The position numbers and the translations under genes were made by a program. From NCBI RefSeq assembly GCF_000092645.1, contig NC_014165.1, positions 2,294,001 through 2,358,000 on the forward strand: DNA of 64,000 nucleotides. The letters are read 5' to 3'. This DNA is from Thermobispora bispora DSM 43833. GTDB taxonomy: Bacteria; Actinomycetota; Actinomycetes; Streptosporangiales; Streptosporangiaceae. The first letter of the stretch is position 1, and every line of letters starts with the position of its first letter. Below the pieces are notes generated by a model. The model searched no databases, had not been told where the DNA came from, and worked only from the letters and a program-made list of their open reading frames with translations. Positions 49,899-64,000 of this stretch are shown piece after piece.

Positions 49899-49911
<13 letters not shown>
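47680..49911 (+). CDS. Secreted rhamnogalacturonan lyase (PL11) with CBM2
   Basis: A 743-aa exported enzyme that cleaves rhamnogalacturonan I of pectin. Residues 1-32 are a signal peptide ([20 protein letters not shown]). Residues about 33-138 form a CBM2 cellulose-binding module ([19 protein letters not shown], closing with LNGTTCTG). A Ser/Pro/Thr linker of about 25 residues follows. The rest is a PL11 eight-bladed propeller, opening [18 protein letters not shown] and carrying calcium-type Asp loops [20 protein letters not shown] and [10 protein letters not shown]. It suggests plant biomass use. Its 3' end overlaps mpg by 13 bases, convergently. Confidence 0.93.
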
Positions 49912-52054
<2,143 letters not shown>

Positions 52055-52075
52055 TCAACCGGGACCTTAGCCGAC

Positions 52076-52111
52076 GTACGCCCCGGCTCCGCGCACGGAA
52101 CCGGGGCGTAC
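52076..52111 (-). terminator. Hairpin between argG and argH
   Basis: GTACGCCCCGGCTCCG (52076-52091) pairs with CGGAACCGGGGCGTAC (52096-52111), 15 of 16 bases, around a 4-base loop. It lies about 100 bases past argG and 45 before argH. It may be a terminator or attenuator. Confidence 0.6.
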
Positions 52112-52212
52112 GGCATCGCATGCGCCCGCGGTCACCGGCCTGTTCCGCGCTCCGCCGCGCCGGTGCGCGCGGCGGGGGCCTCAGGCCATGGCCGCGCCGC
52201 GGGCCTGCCGGG

Positions 52213-53404
52213 TCACGACCGGCGGGCGTCCCGGGCGGCCGCGATCTTGCTGGGCAGCGACCAGAGCTGGACGAAGCCCTTGGCCAGCGACTGGTCGAAC
52301 GCGTCGCCGCTGTCGTAGGTGGCGAGCGAGTAGTCGTACAGCGAGTCCTCCGAGCGGCGGCCGGTCACCACGGCCCGCCCGCCGTGCAGGACCATCCGGA
52401 TGTCCCCGGACACGTGCCGCTGGGTCTCGGCGATGAACGCGTCGAGGGCCCGCTTGAGCGGCGAGTACCACAGGCCGTCGTAGACCAGCTCGCCCCACCG
52501 CTGGTCGACGGTCCGCTTGAACCGGGCGAGGTCGCGCTCGACGGTGACGTTCTCCAGCTCCATGTGCGCGGTGATCAGCGCGATGGCGGCCGGCGCCTCG
52601 TACACCTCGCGCGACTTGATCCCGACGAGCCGGTCCTCGACCATGTCGAGCCGCCCGACGCCCTGCGCGCCCGCGCGCCGGTTGAGCTCGGCGATCAGCT
52701 CGTACGGCGACAGCTCCCGGCCGTCGAGCGCCACGGGGACGCCCTCGGAGAAGGTGATGACCACCTCGTCCGGCTCCCGCGGCACGGAGGGGTCGCTGGT
52801 GTAGGCGTACAGCTCCTCGGTGGGGGCGTTCCAGATGTCCTCCAGGAAGCCGGTCTCGACCGCGCGGCCCCAGAGGTTCTGGTCGATCGAGTACGGCGAC
52901 TTCTTGGTGACGTCGATCGGGAGGCCCTTCTCCTCGGCGAAGGCGATGGCCTTGTCCCGGGTCCAGGCGAAGTCGCGGGCCGGGGCGACGACCTTGAGGT
53001 CGGGGTTGAGCGCGGCCAGGCCGGCCTCGAACCGCACCTGGTCGTTGCCCTTGCCGGTGCAGCCGTGCGCCACGTGGGTGCCCTTGTACTTCCGCGCGGC
53101 CTCGGCGAGGTGCTTGACGATCAGCGGCCGGGACAGGGCGCTGACCAGCGGGTAGCGGTCCATGTAGAGCGCGTTCGCCCGCAGGGCGGGGAAGCAGAAG
53201 TCCCGGGCGAACTCCTCCCGGGCGTCCACGACCACCGCCTCGACGGCGCCGCAGTCGAGGGCGCGCTTCCGGATGACCTCCATGTCCTCGCCGCCCTGGC
53301 CGACGTCGACGGCGACGGCGATGACCTCGGCCCCCATCTTCTCCGCGAGGTACGGGATGGCCACGGATGTGTCCAGACCGCCCGAGTAGGCGAGTACAAC
53401 CCTG

Positions 53405-53412
<8 letters not shown>
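52213..53412 (-). CDS. argG: Argininosuccinate synthase
   Basis: Joins citrulline and aspartate using ATP. The 399-aa product starts [20 protein letters not shown] (PP-loop), has [16 protein letters not shown] for the citrulline and aspartate site, and [20 protein letters not shown] near residue 260. The ATG at 53412 has AGAAGAGA in front and overlaps the end of argR by 8 bases. It is the type 1 form usual in actinobacteria. Confidence 0.97.
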
Positions 53413-56112
<2,700 letters not shown>

Positions 56113-56116
<4 letters not shown>

Positions 56117-57030
56117 GGCCGCTCCCCCTCCCCGTCCGGGCCGTCATCGGGGACCACCATGGTCCCGATGCCCTCGTCGGTGAAGACCTCCAGCAGCAGC
56201 GCGTGCGGCACCCGGCCGTCGAGCACGTGCGCCTGGGGCACGCCGCCCTTCACCGCGGTGAGGCAGGCCTCCATCTTCGGCACCATCCCGCTGGTCAGGG
56301 ACGGCAGCAGCGAGGTCAGCTCGGACGCGGTGATCCGGCTGATCACCTCGTCGCTGTTCGGCCAGTCGGCATAGAGGCCCTCCACGTCGGTGAGGACGAT
56401 CAGCTTGGAGGCGTTGAGCGCGACGGCGAGCGCCGCGGCCGCGGTGTCGGCGTTGACGTTGTAGACCTGGGTGGGGTCCTCCTCGGCGCGGGCGATCGAC
56501 GACACCACCGGGATCCGCCCGTCGTCGAGGAGCGCCCGCACGGCCCCGGTGTCGACCTGGACGATCTCCCCGACCTGGCCGAGATCGATCTCGGCCCCGT
56601 CGACCACCACGCGCTTGCGCCGCGCGGTGAACAGGTGCGCGTCCTCCCCGGACAGGCCGACGGCGAACGGGCCGTGCCGGTTGATCAGCCCGACCACGCC
56701 GCGGTTGACCTGGCCGACGAGGACCATCCGCACCACCTCCATCGCCTCGGGCGTGGTCACCCGCAGGCCGGAGACGAAGTGGCTCTCGATCCCGAGCCGG
56801 TCGAGGTGCGCCTGGATCTGCGGGCCGCCGCCGTGCACGATCACCGGCTTGAGCCCGGCGTAGCGGAGGAAGACCACGTCGTCGGCGAAGGTGGCGCGCA
56901 GCCGGTCGTCGGTCATCGCGTGCCCGCCGTACTTGATGACGACCGTGGCCCCGTGGAAGCGGGCCAGCCAGGGCAGCGCCTCGGTCAGCGTGCGGGCCTT
57001 GTCCAATGCCCCGTTCAGCCGTGTGGTCAT
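56113..57030 (-). CDS. argB: Acetylglutamate kinase
   Basis: Phosphorylates N-acetylglutamate, usually the arginine-inhibited step. The 305-aa product has [18 protein letters not shown] with the catalytic lysine, [40 protein letters not shown] and [12 protein letters not shown]. An N-terminal helix ([15 protein letters not shown]) of the arginine-sensitive hexameric type is present. The ATG at 57030 overlaps the argJ stop by 4 bases. Confidence 0.96.
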
Positions 57031-58181
57031 GTCGAGTACGCCGAGTTCTCGTGGACGTAGGCCGCGGTCAGGTCCGTGGTGTGGACGGTGGCCGTGTGCG
57101 GCCCGGCGGACAGGTCGATGGTGATGGTGACGTCCCTGGGGCGCAGGTCCACCTTGGACCGGTCGTCCCCCGGGGCGCCGCCGCGGCAGATCCACACGCC
57201 GTTGATGGCCACGTTGATCCGGTCCGGCTCGAAGACCGCGTCGGTGGTGCCGACCGCGGCGACGACCCGGCCCCAGTTCGGGTCCTCCCCGTGGATCGCG
57301 CACTTGAGCAGGTTCGACCGGGCCACGGCGCGGCCCACGGTCACCGCGTCCTCCTCGGAGGCGGCGCCGATCACCTCGATCGCGATCGCCTTGGTCGCGC
57401 CCTCGGCGTCGACGAGGAGCTGCCGGCACAGGTCGGCGCAGACCCCGGTGACCACCTTGCCGAACTCCTCCAGGTCCGGCCGCACCCCGGTCGCCCCGCT
57501 CGCCAGGAGGAGCACGGTGTCGTTGGTGGACATGCACCCGTCGGTGTCGAGCCGGTCGAACGTCACCGCGACCGCCCGGCGGAGCACCGCGTCGAGGTCG
57601 GCGGGCTCCACCGCGGCGTCGGTGGTGAGCACGCAGAGCATGGTGGCGAGCGACGGGGCGAGCATGCCCGCGCCCTTGGCCATGCCGCCGACCATGTAGC
57701 CGCCCTCACCCCGGCGGAAGGAGATCTTGCTGACCGTGTCGGTGGTGCGGATGGCGTCGGCGGCGGCGAGCCCGCCGTCCCGGGAGAGCTGCCCGGCCGC
57801 GGTCTCGACCCCGGCGAGCAGGGCGTCCATCGGCAGGCGCTCGCCGATCAGCCCGGTGGAGCAGACCGCCACCTCACCGGCGGGCACCCCGAGGAGCTCG
57901 GCGGCCTTCTCCGCGGTGGCCTGCGCGTCCTCGAGGCCGGGGGCGCCGGTGCAGGCGTTGGCGCCGCCCGAGTTGAGCACCACCGCCCTGACCCGGCCGC
58001 CGCTCAGCACCTTGGTGGACCAGAGCACCGGGGCGGCCTTCACCCGGTTGCGGGTGAACACGCCCGCGGCAGCGTAGGAGGGGCCGTCGTTGACCACGAG
58101 GGCGACGTCGCGCGCACCGCTGTCCTTGATGCCGGCGGCGACCCCGGCCGCGCGGAAGCCCAGCGGCGCGGTGACGCTCAT
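57027..58181 (-). CDS. argJ: Glutamate N-acetyltransferase/amino-acid acetyltransferase
   Basis: Recycles the acetyl group from acetylornithine to glutamate, and in bifunctional forms also uses acetyl-CoA. The 384-aa proenzyme cuts itself before the Thr in [15 protein letters not shown] (about residue 180) to give two subunits. Other blocks are [18 protein letters not shown] and [14 protein letters not shown]. The ATG at 58181 has a GGGGAACG site. Since no argA is nearby, a bifunctional enzyme is plausible. Confidence 0.96.
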   Translation of the reverse strand: MSVTAPLGFRAAGVAAGIKDSGARDVALVVNDGPSYAAAGVFTRNRVKAAPVLWSTKVLSGGRVRAVVLNSGGANACTGAPGLEDAQATAEKAAELLGVPAGEVAVCSTGLIGERLPMDALLAGVETAAGQLSRDGGLAAADAIRTTDTVSKISFRRGEGGYMVGGMAKGAGMLAPSLATMLCVLTTDAAVEPADLDAVLRRAVAVTFDRLDTDGCMSTNDTVLLLASGATGVRPDLEEFGKVVTGVCADLCRQLLVDAEGATKAIAIEVIGAASEEDAVTVGRAVARSNLLKCAIHGEDPNWGRVVAAVGTTDAVFEPDRINVAINGVWICRGGAPGDDRSKVDLRPRDVTITIDLSAGPHTATVHTTDLTAAYVHENSAYST

Positions 58182-58236
58182 CCGTTCCCCCGATTCCCCG
58201 GGCCGGCGGCCCGGATCTCGTCGTGTCCGTGCTGGC

Positions 58237-59262
<1,026 letters not shown>

Positions 59263-59280
59263 TCACCACTCCTACATCTC

Positions 59281-59346
59281 TATGCAGTCAAGCTCATGAA
59301 TTTGCAATGCTCAAGAGTATGCAGGACACAGCATGAACATGCAAGA
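59281..59346. promoter_or_regulatory. ARG-box-like ArgR operator region before argC
   Basis: This AT-richer stretch repeats ATGCA/TGCAT and CATGAA half-sites: TCATGAATTTGCAATGC (59294-59310) and GTATGCAGGACACAGCATGA then ACATGCA (59317-59343). Streptomycete ARG boxes are tandem imperfect palindromes of this kind. On the minus strand TTGCAA, a 17-base gap and CATAGA could be a weak argC promoter inside it. Confidence 0.55.
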
Positions 59347-59348
59347 GA

Positions 59349-59394
59349 CGACCGGTCGGCGAAAGGGATCTAGCCGCCAAACCTACTGGTCGGT
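59349..59394. promoter_or_regulatory. Paired palindromes before acyl-CoA synthetase gene
   Basis: CGACCGGTCG (59349-59358, perfect) and ACCTACTGGTCGGT (59381-59394, imperfect) share the core AC-C/T-GGTCGG, 34 bases apart. TetR-family regulators of acyl-CoA synthetases often use such ACYRGTCGGT-like sites. The regulator is not identified. Confidence 0.4.
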
Positions 59395-59435
59395 ATCGTG
59401 CGGGCAAACCCACGGACCCGGGGAGCGACACGCTC

Positions 59436-61091
59436 ATGACGATCTCGCACGAACAGGTTCAGGCTCAGCTCACCGCACCCGGCCAGCTCTTCGAGATGGA
59501 GGAGGTCGAGGCCGGCGGCCACCGCATCCGCGCGTGGAAGCACGCTCCGGCCACGTTCCGCGACATGCTGGAGCTGACCCGCCTCCACGGCAACAAGGAC
59601 TTCCTCGTCTACGAGGACGAGCGGATCACCTTCGAGGAGCACTACCGCCTCGCCGCGACCCTGGCCCACCGGCTCGTGACCGACTACGGGGTCCGCAAGG
59701 GCGACCGGGTGGCCATCGCAATGCGGAACTACCCCGAATGGGTCATCTCGTTCTCCGCCGCGCTCGCGGCCGGGGCGATCGTCGTCCCGCTCAACGCGTG
59801 GTGGACCGACCGGGAGCTCGCGTACGGCCTCAGCGACTCGGGGGCCAAGGTCGTGATCGCCGACGGCGAGCGCGCCGAGCGCATGGCGGGCAGCGGCCTC
59901 CCCATGATCGTGACCCGGGCGGAGGGCGCGAACTGGTCCGAGGTGCTCGGCGAGGTCCGCGCCGACGTGACCCTGCCGGACGTGGGGCTCCGCCCCGAGG
60001 ACCCGGCCACGATCTTCTACACCTCCGGCACCACCGGCCTGCCCAAGGGCGCGCTCGGCAGCCACCGCAACCTCTGCCAGGCGCCGATGACCGTGGCCTA
60101 CGCCCTGCTGCAGGCCGTCGCGCTCGCCGGCGGGGACCCGAACGAGTCGGTCGGCATCCGGCGGATCACCCTGCTCACCGTCCCGCTGTTCCACGTGACC
60201 GGGTGCATGGCCGTGCTCATGGGCACCATGCTGAGCGGCGGCGGCCTGGTGCTCATGTACAAGTGGGACCCGCAGCGCGCGCTCGAGCTGATCGAGCGGG
60301 AGAAGATCACCGTGCTCAGCGGCGTGCCGACCAACGCCTGGCAGCTGCTCTCCCACCCGCGGCTGCACGAGTACGACATCTCCTCGCTCACCTCGATCTC
60401 GTACGGCGGCGCCCCCGCCCCGCCCAAGCTGCTGGAGCGGATCACCGAGCTGCTGCCCAACCGCACCCCGGCGAACGGGTACGGCATGACCGAGACGAGC
60501 GCGCTCGCGATCTACAACAGCGGCGACGACTACCGCCGGAAGCCGGACAGCGTGGGCCGCCCGCTGCCCGTGATCGACGTGAAGGTCTGCGACCCGGCCG
60601 GCAACGAGCTGCCCCGCGGCGAGGTGGGCGAGCTCCACATCCGCGGCCCCATCGTGATCATGGGCTACTGGAACCGGCCGGACGCCACCGCGGAGACGTT
60701 CAGCGGCGGCTGGGTCCGCACCGGCGACCTCGCCCGCATCGACGAGGAGGGGTTCGTCTACATCGTCGACCGGGCCAAGGACATGGTGATCCGGGGCGGC
60801 GAGAACGTGTACTGCGCCGAGGTCGAGGCGGCGATCTTCGAGCACCCCGCGGTCGACGACGCCGCCGTGATCGGCATCCCCGACGAGGAGCTCGGCGAGC
60901 AGGTCGGCGCGGTGGTCCGGCTCAAGCCGGGCGCGACGGCCACCGCCGAGGAGCTCCAGGAGTTCCTCCGCGGCCGGCTCGCCGCCTTCAAGGTGCCGAC
61001 CAAGATCTGGTTCCGCGACGCCGAGCTGCCCCGCAACGCGGCCGGCAAGATCCTGAAGACCCGGCTCAAGGAGGAGACCCTGGGCCGGTGA
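59436..61091 (+). CDS. Acyl-CoA synthetase (AMP-forming)
   Basis: A 551-aa ANL-superfamily ligase that activates a carboxylic acid as an acyl-adenylate and then a CoA thioester. Motifs: IFYTSGTTGLPKGALGSHRN (A3, near residue 190), NGYGMTETSALAIY (A5, near 348), WVRTGDLARIDEEGFVYIVD (A7-A8) and NAAGKILKTRLKEE with the A10 lysine. The substrate is probably a fatty acid; the binding pocket cannot be read by eye. It stands alone, divergent from argC, with paired palindromes upstream. Confidence 0.9.
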   Translation: MTISHEQVQAQLTAPGQLFEMEEVEAGGHRIRAWKHAPATFRDMLELTRLHGNKDFLVYEDERITFEEHYRLAATLAHRLVTDYGVRKGDRVAIAMRNYPEWVISFSAALAAGAIVVPLNAWWTDRELAYGLSDSGAKVVIADGERAERMAGSGLPMIVTRAEGANWSEVLGEVRADVTLPDVGLRPEDPATIFYTSGTTGLPKGALGSHRNLCQAPMTVAYALLQAVALAGGDPNESVGIRRITLLTVPLFHVTGCMAVLMGTMLSGGGLVLMYKWDPQRALELIEREKITVLSGVPTNAWQLLSHPRLHEYDISSLTSISYGGAPAPPKLLERITELLPNRTPANGYGMTETSALAIYNSGDDYRRKPDSVGRPLPVIDVKVCDPAGNELPRGEVGELHIRGPIVIMGYWNRPDATAETFSGGWVRTGDLARIDEEGFVYIVDRAKDMVIRGGENVYCAEVEAAIFEHPAVDDAAVIGIPDEELGEQVGAVVRLKPGATATAEELQEFLRGRLAAFKVPTKIWFRDAELPRNAAGKILKTRLKEETLGR

Positions 61092-61294
61092 CCCGCTCGC
61101 GGGCGCCGCCTGAGCGCGGCGCCCGCGGTTCACCCCATTCCGTACGGGCACTCCGTACGGGCAGTCCGCACGGACGCGCCGGCGGCCGGGCCGGCCGTGG
61201 ATCCGGCCGGCCGCGCCCGAACCTCGGCCCGGTCAGGGAGCGCGCGGACCGGGCCCCGGAGCCGGCCGGTGCGCGGGCCGGCCCGGGGCGCGGG

Positions 61295-62206
61295 TCAGGC
61301 CGCCGGCGCGCCCTCCTCCCGGGGCAGCAGCCGGAGCAGCAGGGCGCGCAGTTCCGCCTCGCCCTCCGCGCCGAGCGCGTCCACCACCATGCCCCGCAGC
61401 CGTTCCACCGCCTCCCGCACCCGGGTGAGCCGCTCCCGGCCGAGCTCGGTGAGCTCCAGCGCGTACCGCCGCCGGTCGTCCGCGTCCTGGCCGCGCGCCA
61501 CGAGCCCGGCCCGGACCAGCTCGTCGACCACCTCGGCCGCGGCCGGTTCCGTGATCGCGAGGTGCCGGGCGAGCCGCTGCTGCGGGCACGGGCCCAGCCG
61601 CTCGAGGGCCGAGAGCGGGCCGTAGTGCCGGATCCGCAGGCCCACGTCGGAGAGCATCGCGTCGCCGACCCGCCGCATCCGCAGGTGCGCCTGGGCGACC
61701 AGGTACTCGACGCTCCGGATGGCCGGCCGCTCCGGCTCCTGCAGCAGCCGGCTCAGCAGCTCGGCGAGGCGCCGCCGTTCCCCTGGTGTGAGCGCGGCCG
61801 TGAGCCGGGCGTCCCGTTCGGCGACCGCCTCGCGCATCCCGGCGAGCGCGGCACGGCCGGCCTCGGTGAGCGACAGCACGTGAGAGCGGCGGTTGGCCGG
61901 GTTGCGCATCCGCCGCACCAGGCCGGCCTCCTCCAGCCGGTCGATGAGCCGGACCATGATCGTCCGGTTGATGCCGAGCCGTTCCGCGAGGTCCCGCTGG
62001 GAGCGCGCGTCGTGCTCCGCGAGCGCGTCGAGCACGACGAACTCCCGCGCGGGCGGCCCTTCCGGGGCCTTCTCGGCGCTGAACCGCGCGTACACCCGGC
62101 GCAGCAGGTAGCCGGGGTACGCGCGCAGCTCCTCGGGCGGGGCCGCGTCGAGCACCTCGGCCGACCGCTCACGGCACCCCTCGTCCTCGTCCTCCCGCCG
62201 CCGCAC
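61295..62206 (-). CDS. Tandem-MarR transcriptional regulator
   Basis: A 303-aa protein with two MarR-type winged helices in one chain. The first is about residues 35-150, with QRDLAERLGINRTIMVRLID and LVRRMRNPANRRSHVLSLTE. The second is about 165-290, with QQRLARHLAITEPAAAEVVD and LVARGQDADDRRRYALELTE. MarR proteins normally dimerise, so this looks like a single-chain dimer. The GTG at 62206 has GGAGGT upstream. It is divergent from the hemerythrin gene, and the gap has promoter-overlapping dyads, so it probably controls itself and that gene. The ligand is unknown. Confidence 0.85.
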   Translation of the reverse strand: MRRREDEDEGCRERSAEVLDAAPPEELRAYPGYLLRRVYARFSAEKAPEGPPAREFVVLDALAEHDARSQRDLAERLGINRTIMVRLIDRLEEAGLVRRMRNPANRRSHVLSLTEAGRAALAGMREAVAERDARLTAALTPGERRRLAELLSRLLQEPERPAIRSVEYLVAQAHLRMRRVGDAMLSDVGLRIRHYGPLSALERLGPCPQQRLARHLAITEPAAAEVVDELVRAGLVARGQDADDRRRYALELTELGRERLTRVREAVERLRGMVVDALGAEGEAELRALLLRLLPREEGAPAA

Positions 62207-62270
62207 CGGCCCACCTCCGAGCGCTCAGCGTAGCAAGCGGAGATGGTTAGGCGAGTAATCAGTTGGAATG

Positions 62271-62299
62271 TTGACACTTAAGCAAGTTGACAATAGCCT
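62271..62299 (+). promoter_or_regulatory. Promoter of hemerythrin gene with embedded dyad
   Basis: TTGACA (62271-62276), a 17-base spacer and TAGCCT (62294-62299) form a near-ideal housekeeping promoter. The spacer holds ACTT-AAGC-AAGT and a second TTGACA (62287-62292). The dyad is a likely operator for the divergent tandem-MarR protein. Confidence 0.65.
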
Positions 62300-62336
62300 C
62301 GGAGGCCCGCGAAGCAGGACGGAAGCGAGGAACACC

Positions 62337-62987
62337 ATGGGAAACCGGCCCCACCGGCTCGACATGACGATGATGTACGCGGTGCACGACGCGCTCCGGC
62401 GGGAGGCGGAGCACATCGCCCGGCTCAGCGCGCGGGCGGGCGACGACCCGTGGCGGGTGCTGCGCACGGCCGCCGGCTGGGAGATGTTCAAGGCGTACCT
62501 GCGGGTGCACCACACCACCGAGGACGACGTGCTCTGGCCGGCGATGCACGAGGCCCTCACCGAGCGGCCGGACGGCCTCGCCCTGCTCGAGGTGATGGAG
62601 GCCGAGCACGCCGCCATCGACCCCCTGCTCCGGGGCATCGACGCGGCGCTCGCCGACCGCGACCGCGGGCCCGAGCTGCTCGGCGGGCTCACCGACGCGC
62701 TCGCCACCCTGCTCCACCGGCACCTCAAGCACGAGGAGGACGAGGCGCTGCCGCTGATCGACGCCACCCTCACCGAGGGGCACTGGCGGCGCTTCGGCGA
62801 CGAGCACCGGACCCGGATCGGCGCGGACGCCCGCCGCTACCTCCCCTGGGTCCTCGACGGCGCGAGCCCGGAGCGCGTGGCGGCCGTCCTCGGCCGGCTG
62901 CCGGAGGAGCTGCGCGCCGCCTACGCGGACGAGTGGCGGCCCGCCTACGCCCGGCTCGACCGCTGGGGCGCCGGGGTCTCCGCCTGA
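62337..62987 (+). CDS. Hemerythrin HHE-domain protein
   Basis: A 216-aa protein with a four-helix hemerythrin-like di-iron site. Likely ligands are His/Glu in MYAVHDALRREAEH, LRVHHTTEDDVLWPAM, VMEAEHAAIDPLL and LHRHLKHEEDEALPLI. Such proteins sense or handle oxygen, NO or peroxide. The C-terminal 80 residues are a helical extension of unknown role. The ATG at 62337 follows GCGAGGAACACC; the in-frame ATG at 62268 would start before the promoter's own -35 box and is rejected. Confidence 0.87.
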   Translation: MGNRPHRLDMTMMYAVHDALRREAEHIARLSARAGDDPWRVLRTAAGWEMFKAYLRVHHTTEDDVLWPAMHEALTERPDGLALLEVMEAEHAAIDPLLRGIDAALADRDRGPELLGGLTDALATLLHRHLKHEEDEALPLIDATLTEGHWRRFGDEHRTRIGADARRYLPWVLDGASPERVAAVLGRLPEELRAAYADEWRPAYARLDRWGAGVSA

Positions 62988-63138
62988 GGCCGCCTCCCCT
63001 GACCCGGCCGGGCAGGCGCGCGGGCGGCCGGAACGCTCCGGCCGCGGCCCGGACCGGCCGGCCCGGCCGCACACCGCTCCCGGTGCCCCGCAACGTGGCC
63101 CGCCGCGCTCACTGATCGACGACCGCGCGGCTCACCCA

Positions 63139-63167
63139 TTGATCAACTGGCGGGCAGGGCGTATCGT
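63139..63167 (+). promoter_or_regulatory. Putative promoter of acylase gene
   Basis: TTGATC (63139-63144), a 17-base spacer, and TATCGT (63162-63167) lie about 90 bases before the acylase ATG. Confidence 0.45.
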
Positions 63168-63185
63168 CCGAAGTTGAGTGCAGCT

Positions 63186-63205
63186 CATGTTACGCGCGTG
63201 ACATG
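63186..63205. promoter_or_regulatory. 20-base dyad in acylase leader
   Basis: CATGTTACGCGCGTGACATG is a palindrome at 18 of 20 positions and lies about 19 bases past the proposed -10 element. It looks like a repressor site of GntR or LacI size; the regulator is unknown. Confidence 0.5.
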
Positions 63206-63255
63206 TCCTCATCTCTCCCCCTGCACCCTCCGTTATCGCGAAGGGACGTTCTCCC

Positions 63256-64000
63256 ATGCACGCGCGTCTTCGACGGCTGGTCACCGCCGTCGCGCTGCTG
63301 GGTCTCGCCTGCGCCGGGCTCCCGGCGCAGGCGGCCTCGGCGGCGCCTGCGGCGGTGGAGACCACGGCGGACACCTCGTACTATCCGCCGGACGACTTCT
63401 GCCTCGGGGTGTGCTTCGACATCCTGCCCCCGGGCCAGAACGGCAACGCCACCCTGGTCGACATCCTCGGCAACCAGACCCTCGGCACCTACCCGCGGCA
63501 CAGCAGGGACCAGCTCGACCGGTACGCGAGCCTGATCTCCGGATACACCGGGCTCACCGAGGAGCAGGTCGCCAAGTTCTTCAACGACGCCAGCTTCGGC
63601 GTGCCCCCGGGGCAGGTCGAGAGCACCACCCGGCCGCGCTCCGACGTCACGATCGTCCGGGACAAGGAGACCGGGGTGCCGCACATCACCGGGACCACCC
63701 GGGAGGGCACCATGTTCGGCGCCGGGTACGCGGGAGCCCAGGACCGCCTCTGGCTCATGGACGTGCTCCGGCACCTCGGCCGGGGTGAGCTCACCTCGTT
63801 CGTCGGCGGCGCTCCCGGCAACCGGGCGCTGGAGCAGAGCGTGTGGCGCAACTCCCCCTACACGGAGGAGGACCTCGAGGCGCAGATCGAGCGGCTCAGG
63901 AACTCCGGCCCGCGCGGCGCCCAGCTCTACTCCGACGTGCAGAACTACGTCGCCGGGATCAACGCGTACATCGACCACTGCATGGCCCACCGCAACTGCC
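63256..64000 (+). CDS. Secreted penicillin-acylase-family amidase, 3'-truncated by window edge
   Basis: An N-terminal-nucleophile hydrolase precursor, 248 residues visible. A signal peptide (HARLRRLVTAVALLGLACAG, cut near QAASA) is followed by a region of about 80 residues and then the alpha-subunit start: VTIVRDKETGVPHITGTT, FGAGYAGAQDRLWLMDVLR and GRGELTSFVGGAPGN. The family includes penicillin G acylase, aculeacin A acylase and AHL acylases that cleave side-chain amides. The Ser that starts the beta subunit lies beyond the window, so completeness and substrate cannot be judged. It is preceded by a promoter and a dyad. Confidence 0.88.
   Translation, partial: MHARLRRLVTAVALLGLACAGLPAQAASAAPAAVETTADTSYYPPDDFCLGVCFDILPPGQNGNATLVDILGNQTLGTYPRHSRDQLDRYASLISGYTGLTEEQVAKFFNDASFGVPPGQVESTTRPRSDVTIVRDKETGVPHITGTTREGTMFGAGYAGAQDRLWLMDVLRHLGRGELTSFVGGAPGNRALEQSVWRNSPYTEEDLEAQIERLRNSGPRGAQLYSDVQNYVAGINAYIDHCMAHRNC

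Noticed and set aside
62268-62336. Longer hemerythrin start at ATG 62268
   Set aside because: It would lie upstream of the clear promoter; the extra 23 residues are not family-like and the ATG at 62337 has a ribosome site.

Overview
The window is about 70% G+C or more by eye, is densely coded on both strands, starts many genes with GTG, and joins neighbouring genes by 4-base overlaps. Gene order (tal-pgi-zwf-opcA-pgl; uvrC-rapZ-yvcK-whiA with gap-pgk-tpiA-secG and rbpA; tlyA-nadK-recN-steA-steB-murJ; argCJBDFRGH) is that of a chromosomal core region of a high-GC actinobacterium. I infer a Streptosporangiales-type organism (for example Thermobispora or a relative); no rRNA or tRNA is present to test that. 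I saw no insertion sequences, prophage genes or CRISPR array.

Layout. 1-5.7 kb: end of transaldolase, then the pentose-phosphate operon pgi-zwf-opcA-pgl (+). 5.8-10.1 kb: an ACT-GNAT acetyltransferase (-) and a two-gene amine oxidase/amidohydrolase unit (+). 10.4-23.8 kb, all minus: uvrA, a Rieske lipoprotein, uvrC, rapZ, yvcK, whiA, gap, pgk, tpiA, secG, rbpA, with two long repeat-rich non-coding spacers. 24.2-26.3 kb: a metallo-beta-lactamase-fold hydrolase coupled to a MenC-like enolase-superfamily gene, and a small unknown protein. 26.4-29.1 kb (-): terC behind a Mn2+ (yybP-ykoY) riboswitch, then psd-pssA. 29.3-39.3 kb (-): a 61-aa protein, tlyA, nadK, recN, steA, steB, a MraY/WecA-like transferase, murJ and a glycosyltransferase, a DNA-repair and cell-envelope/division run. 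39.6-47.4 kb: an SCP2-like protein, a HAD phosphatase with a TPR partner, a DUF1015 protein, a second MBL protein, a low-complexity TPR protein and tyrS. 47.7-49.9 kb: a secreted CBM2-linked rhamnogalacturonan lyase. 49.9-59.3 kb (-): mpg and the complete arginine cluster argC-J-B-D-F-R-G-H. 59.4-64 kb: an acyl-CoA synthetase, a tandem-MarR regulator divergent from a hemerythrin gene, and the start of a secreted penicillin-acylase-family enzyme that runs off the window.

The genes combine central carbon flux (oxidative pentose phosphate, lower glycolysis, RapZ/YvcK), nucleotide excision repair, phospholipid and peptidoglycan-precursor handling, and arginine biosynthesis under a local ArgR. The most interesting points are regulatory: a translational Mn2+ riboswitch before terC, a DasR-type (dre) palindrome over the gap operon promoter, an SOS-like box that helps decide the uvrA start, ARG-box-like repeats before argC, and dyads at the tandem-MarR/hemerythrin and acylase promoters. 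I did not find a convincing wholly new multigene system.
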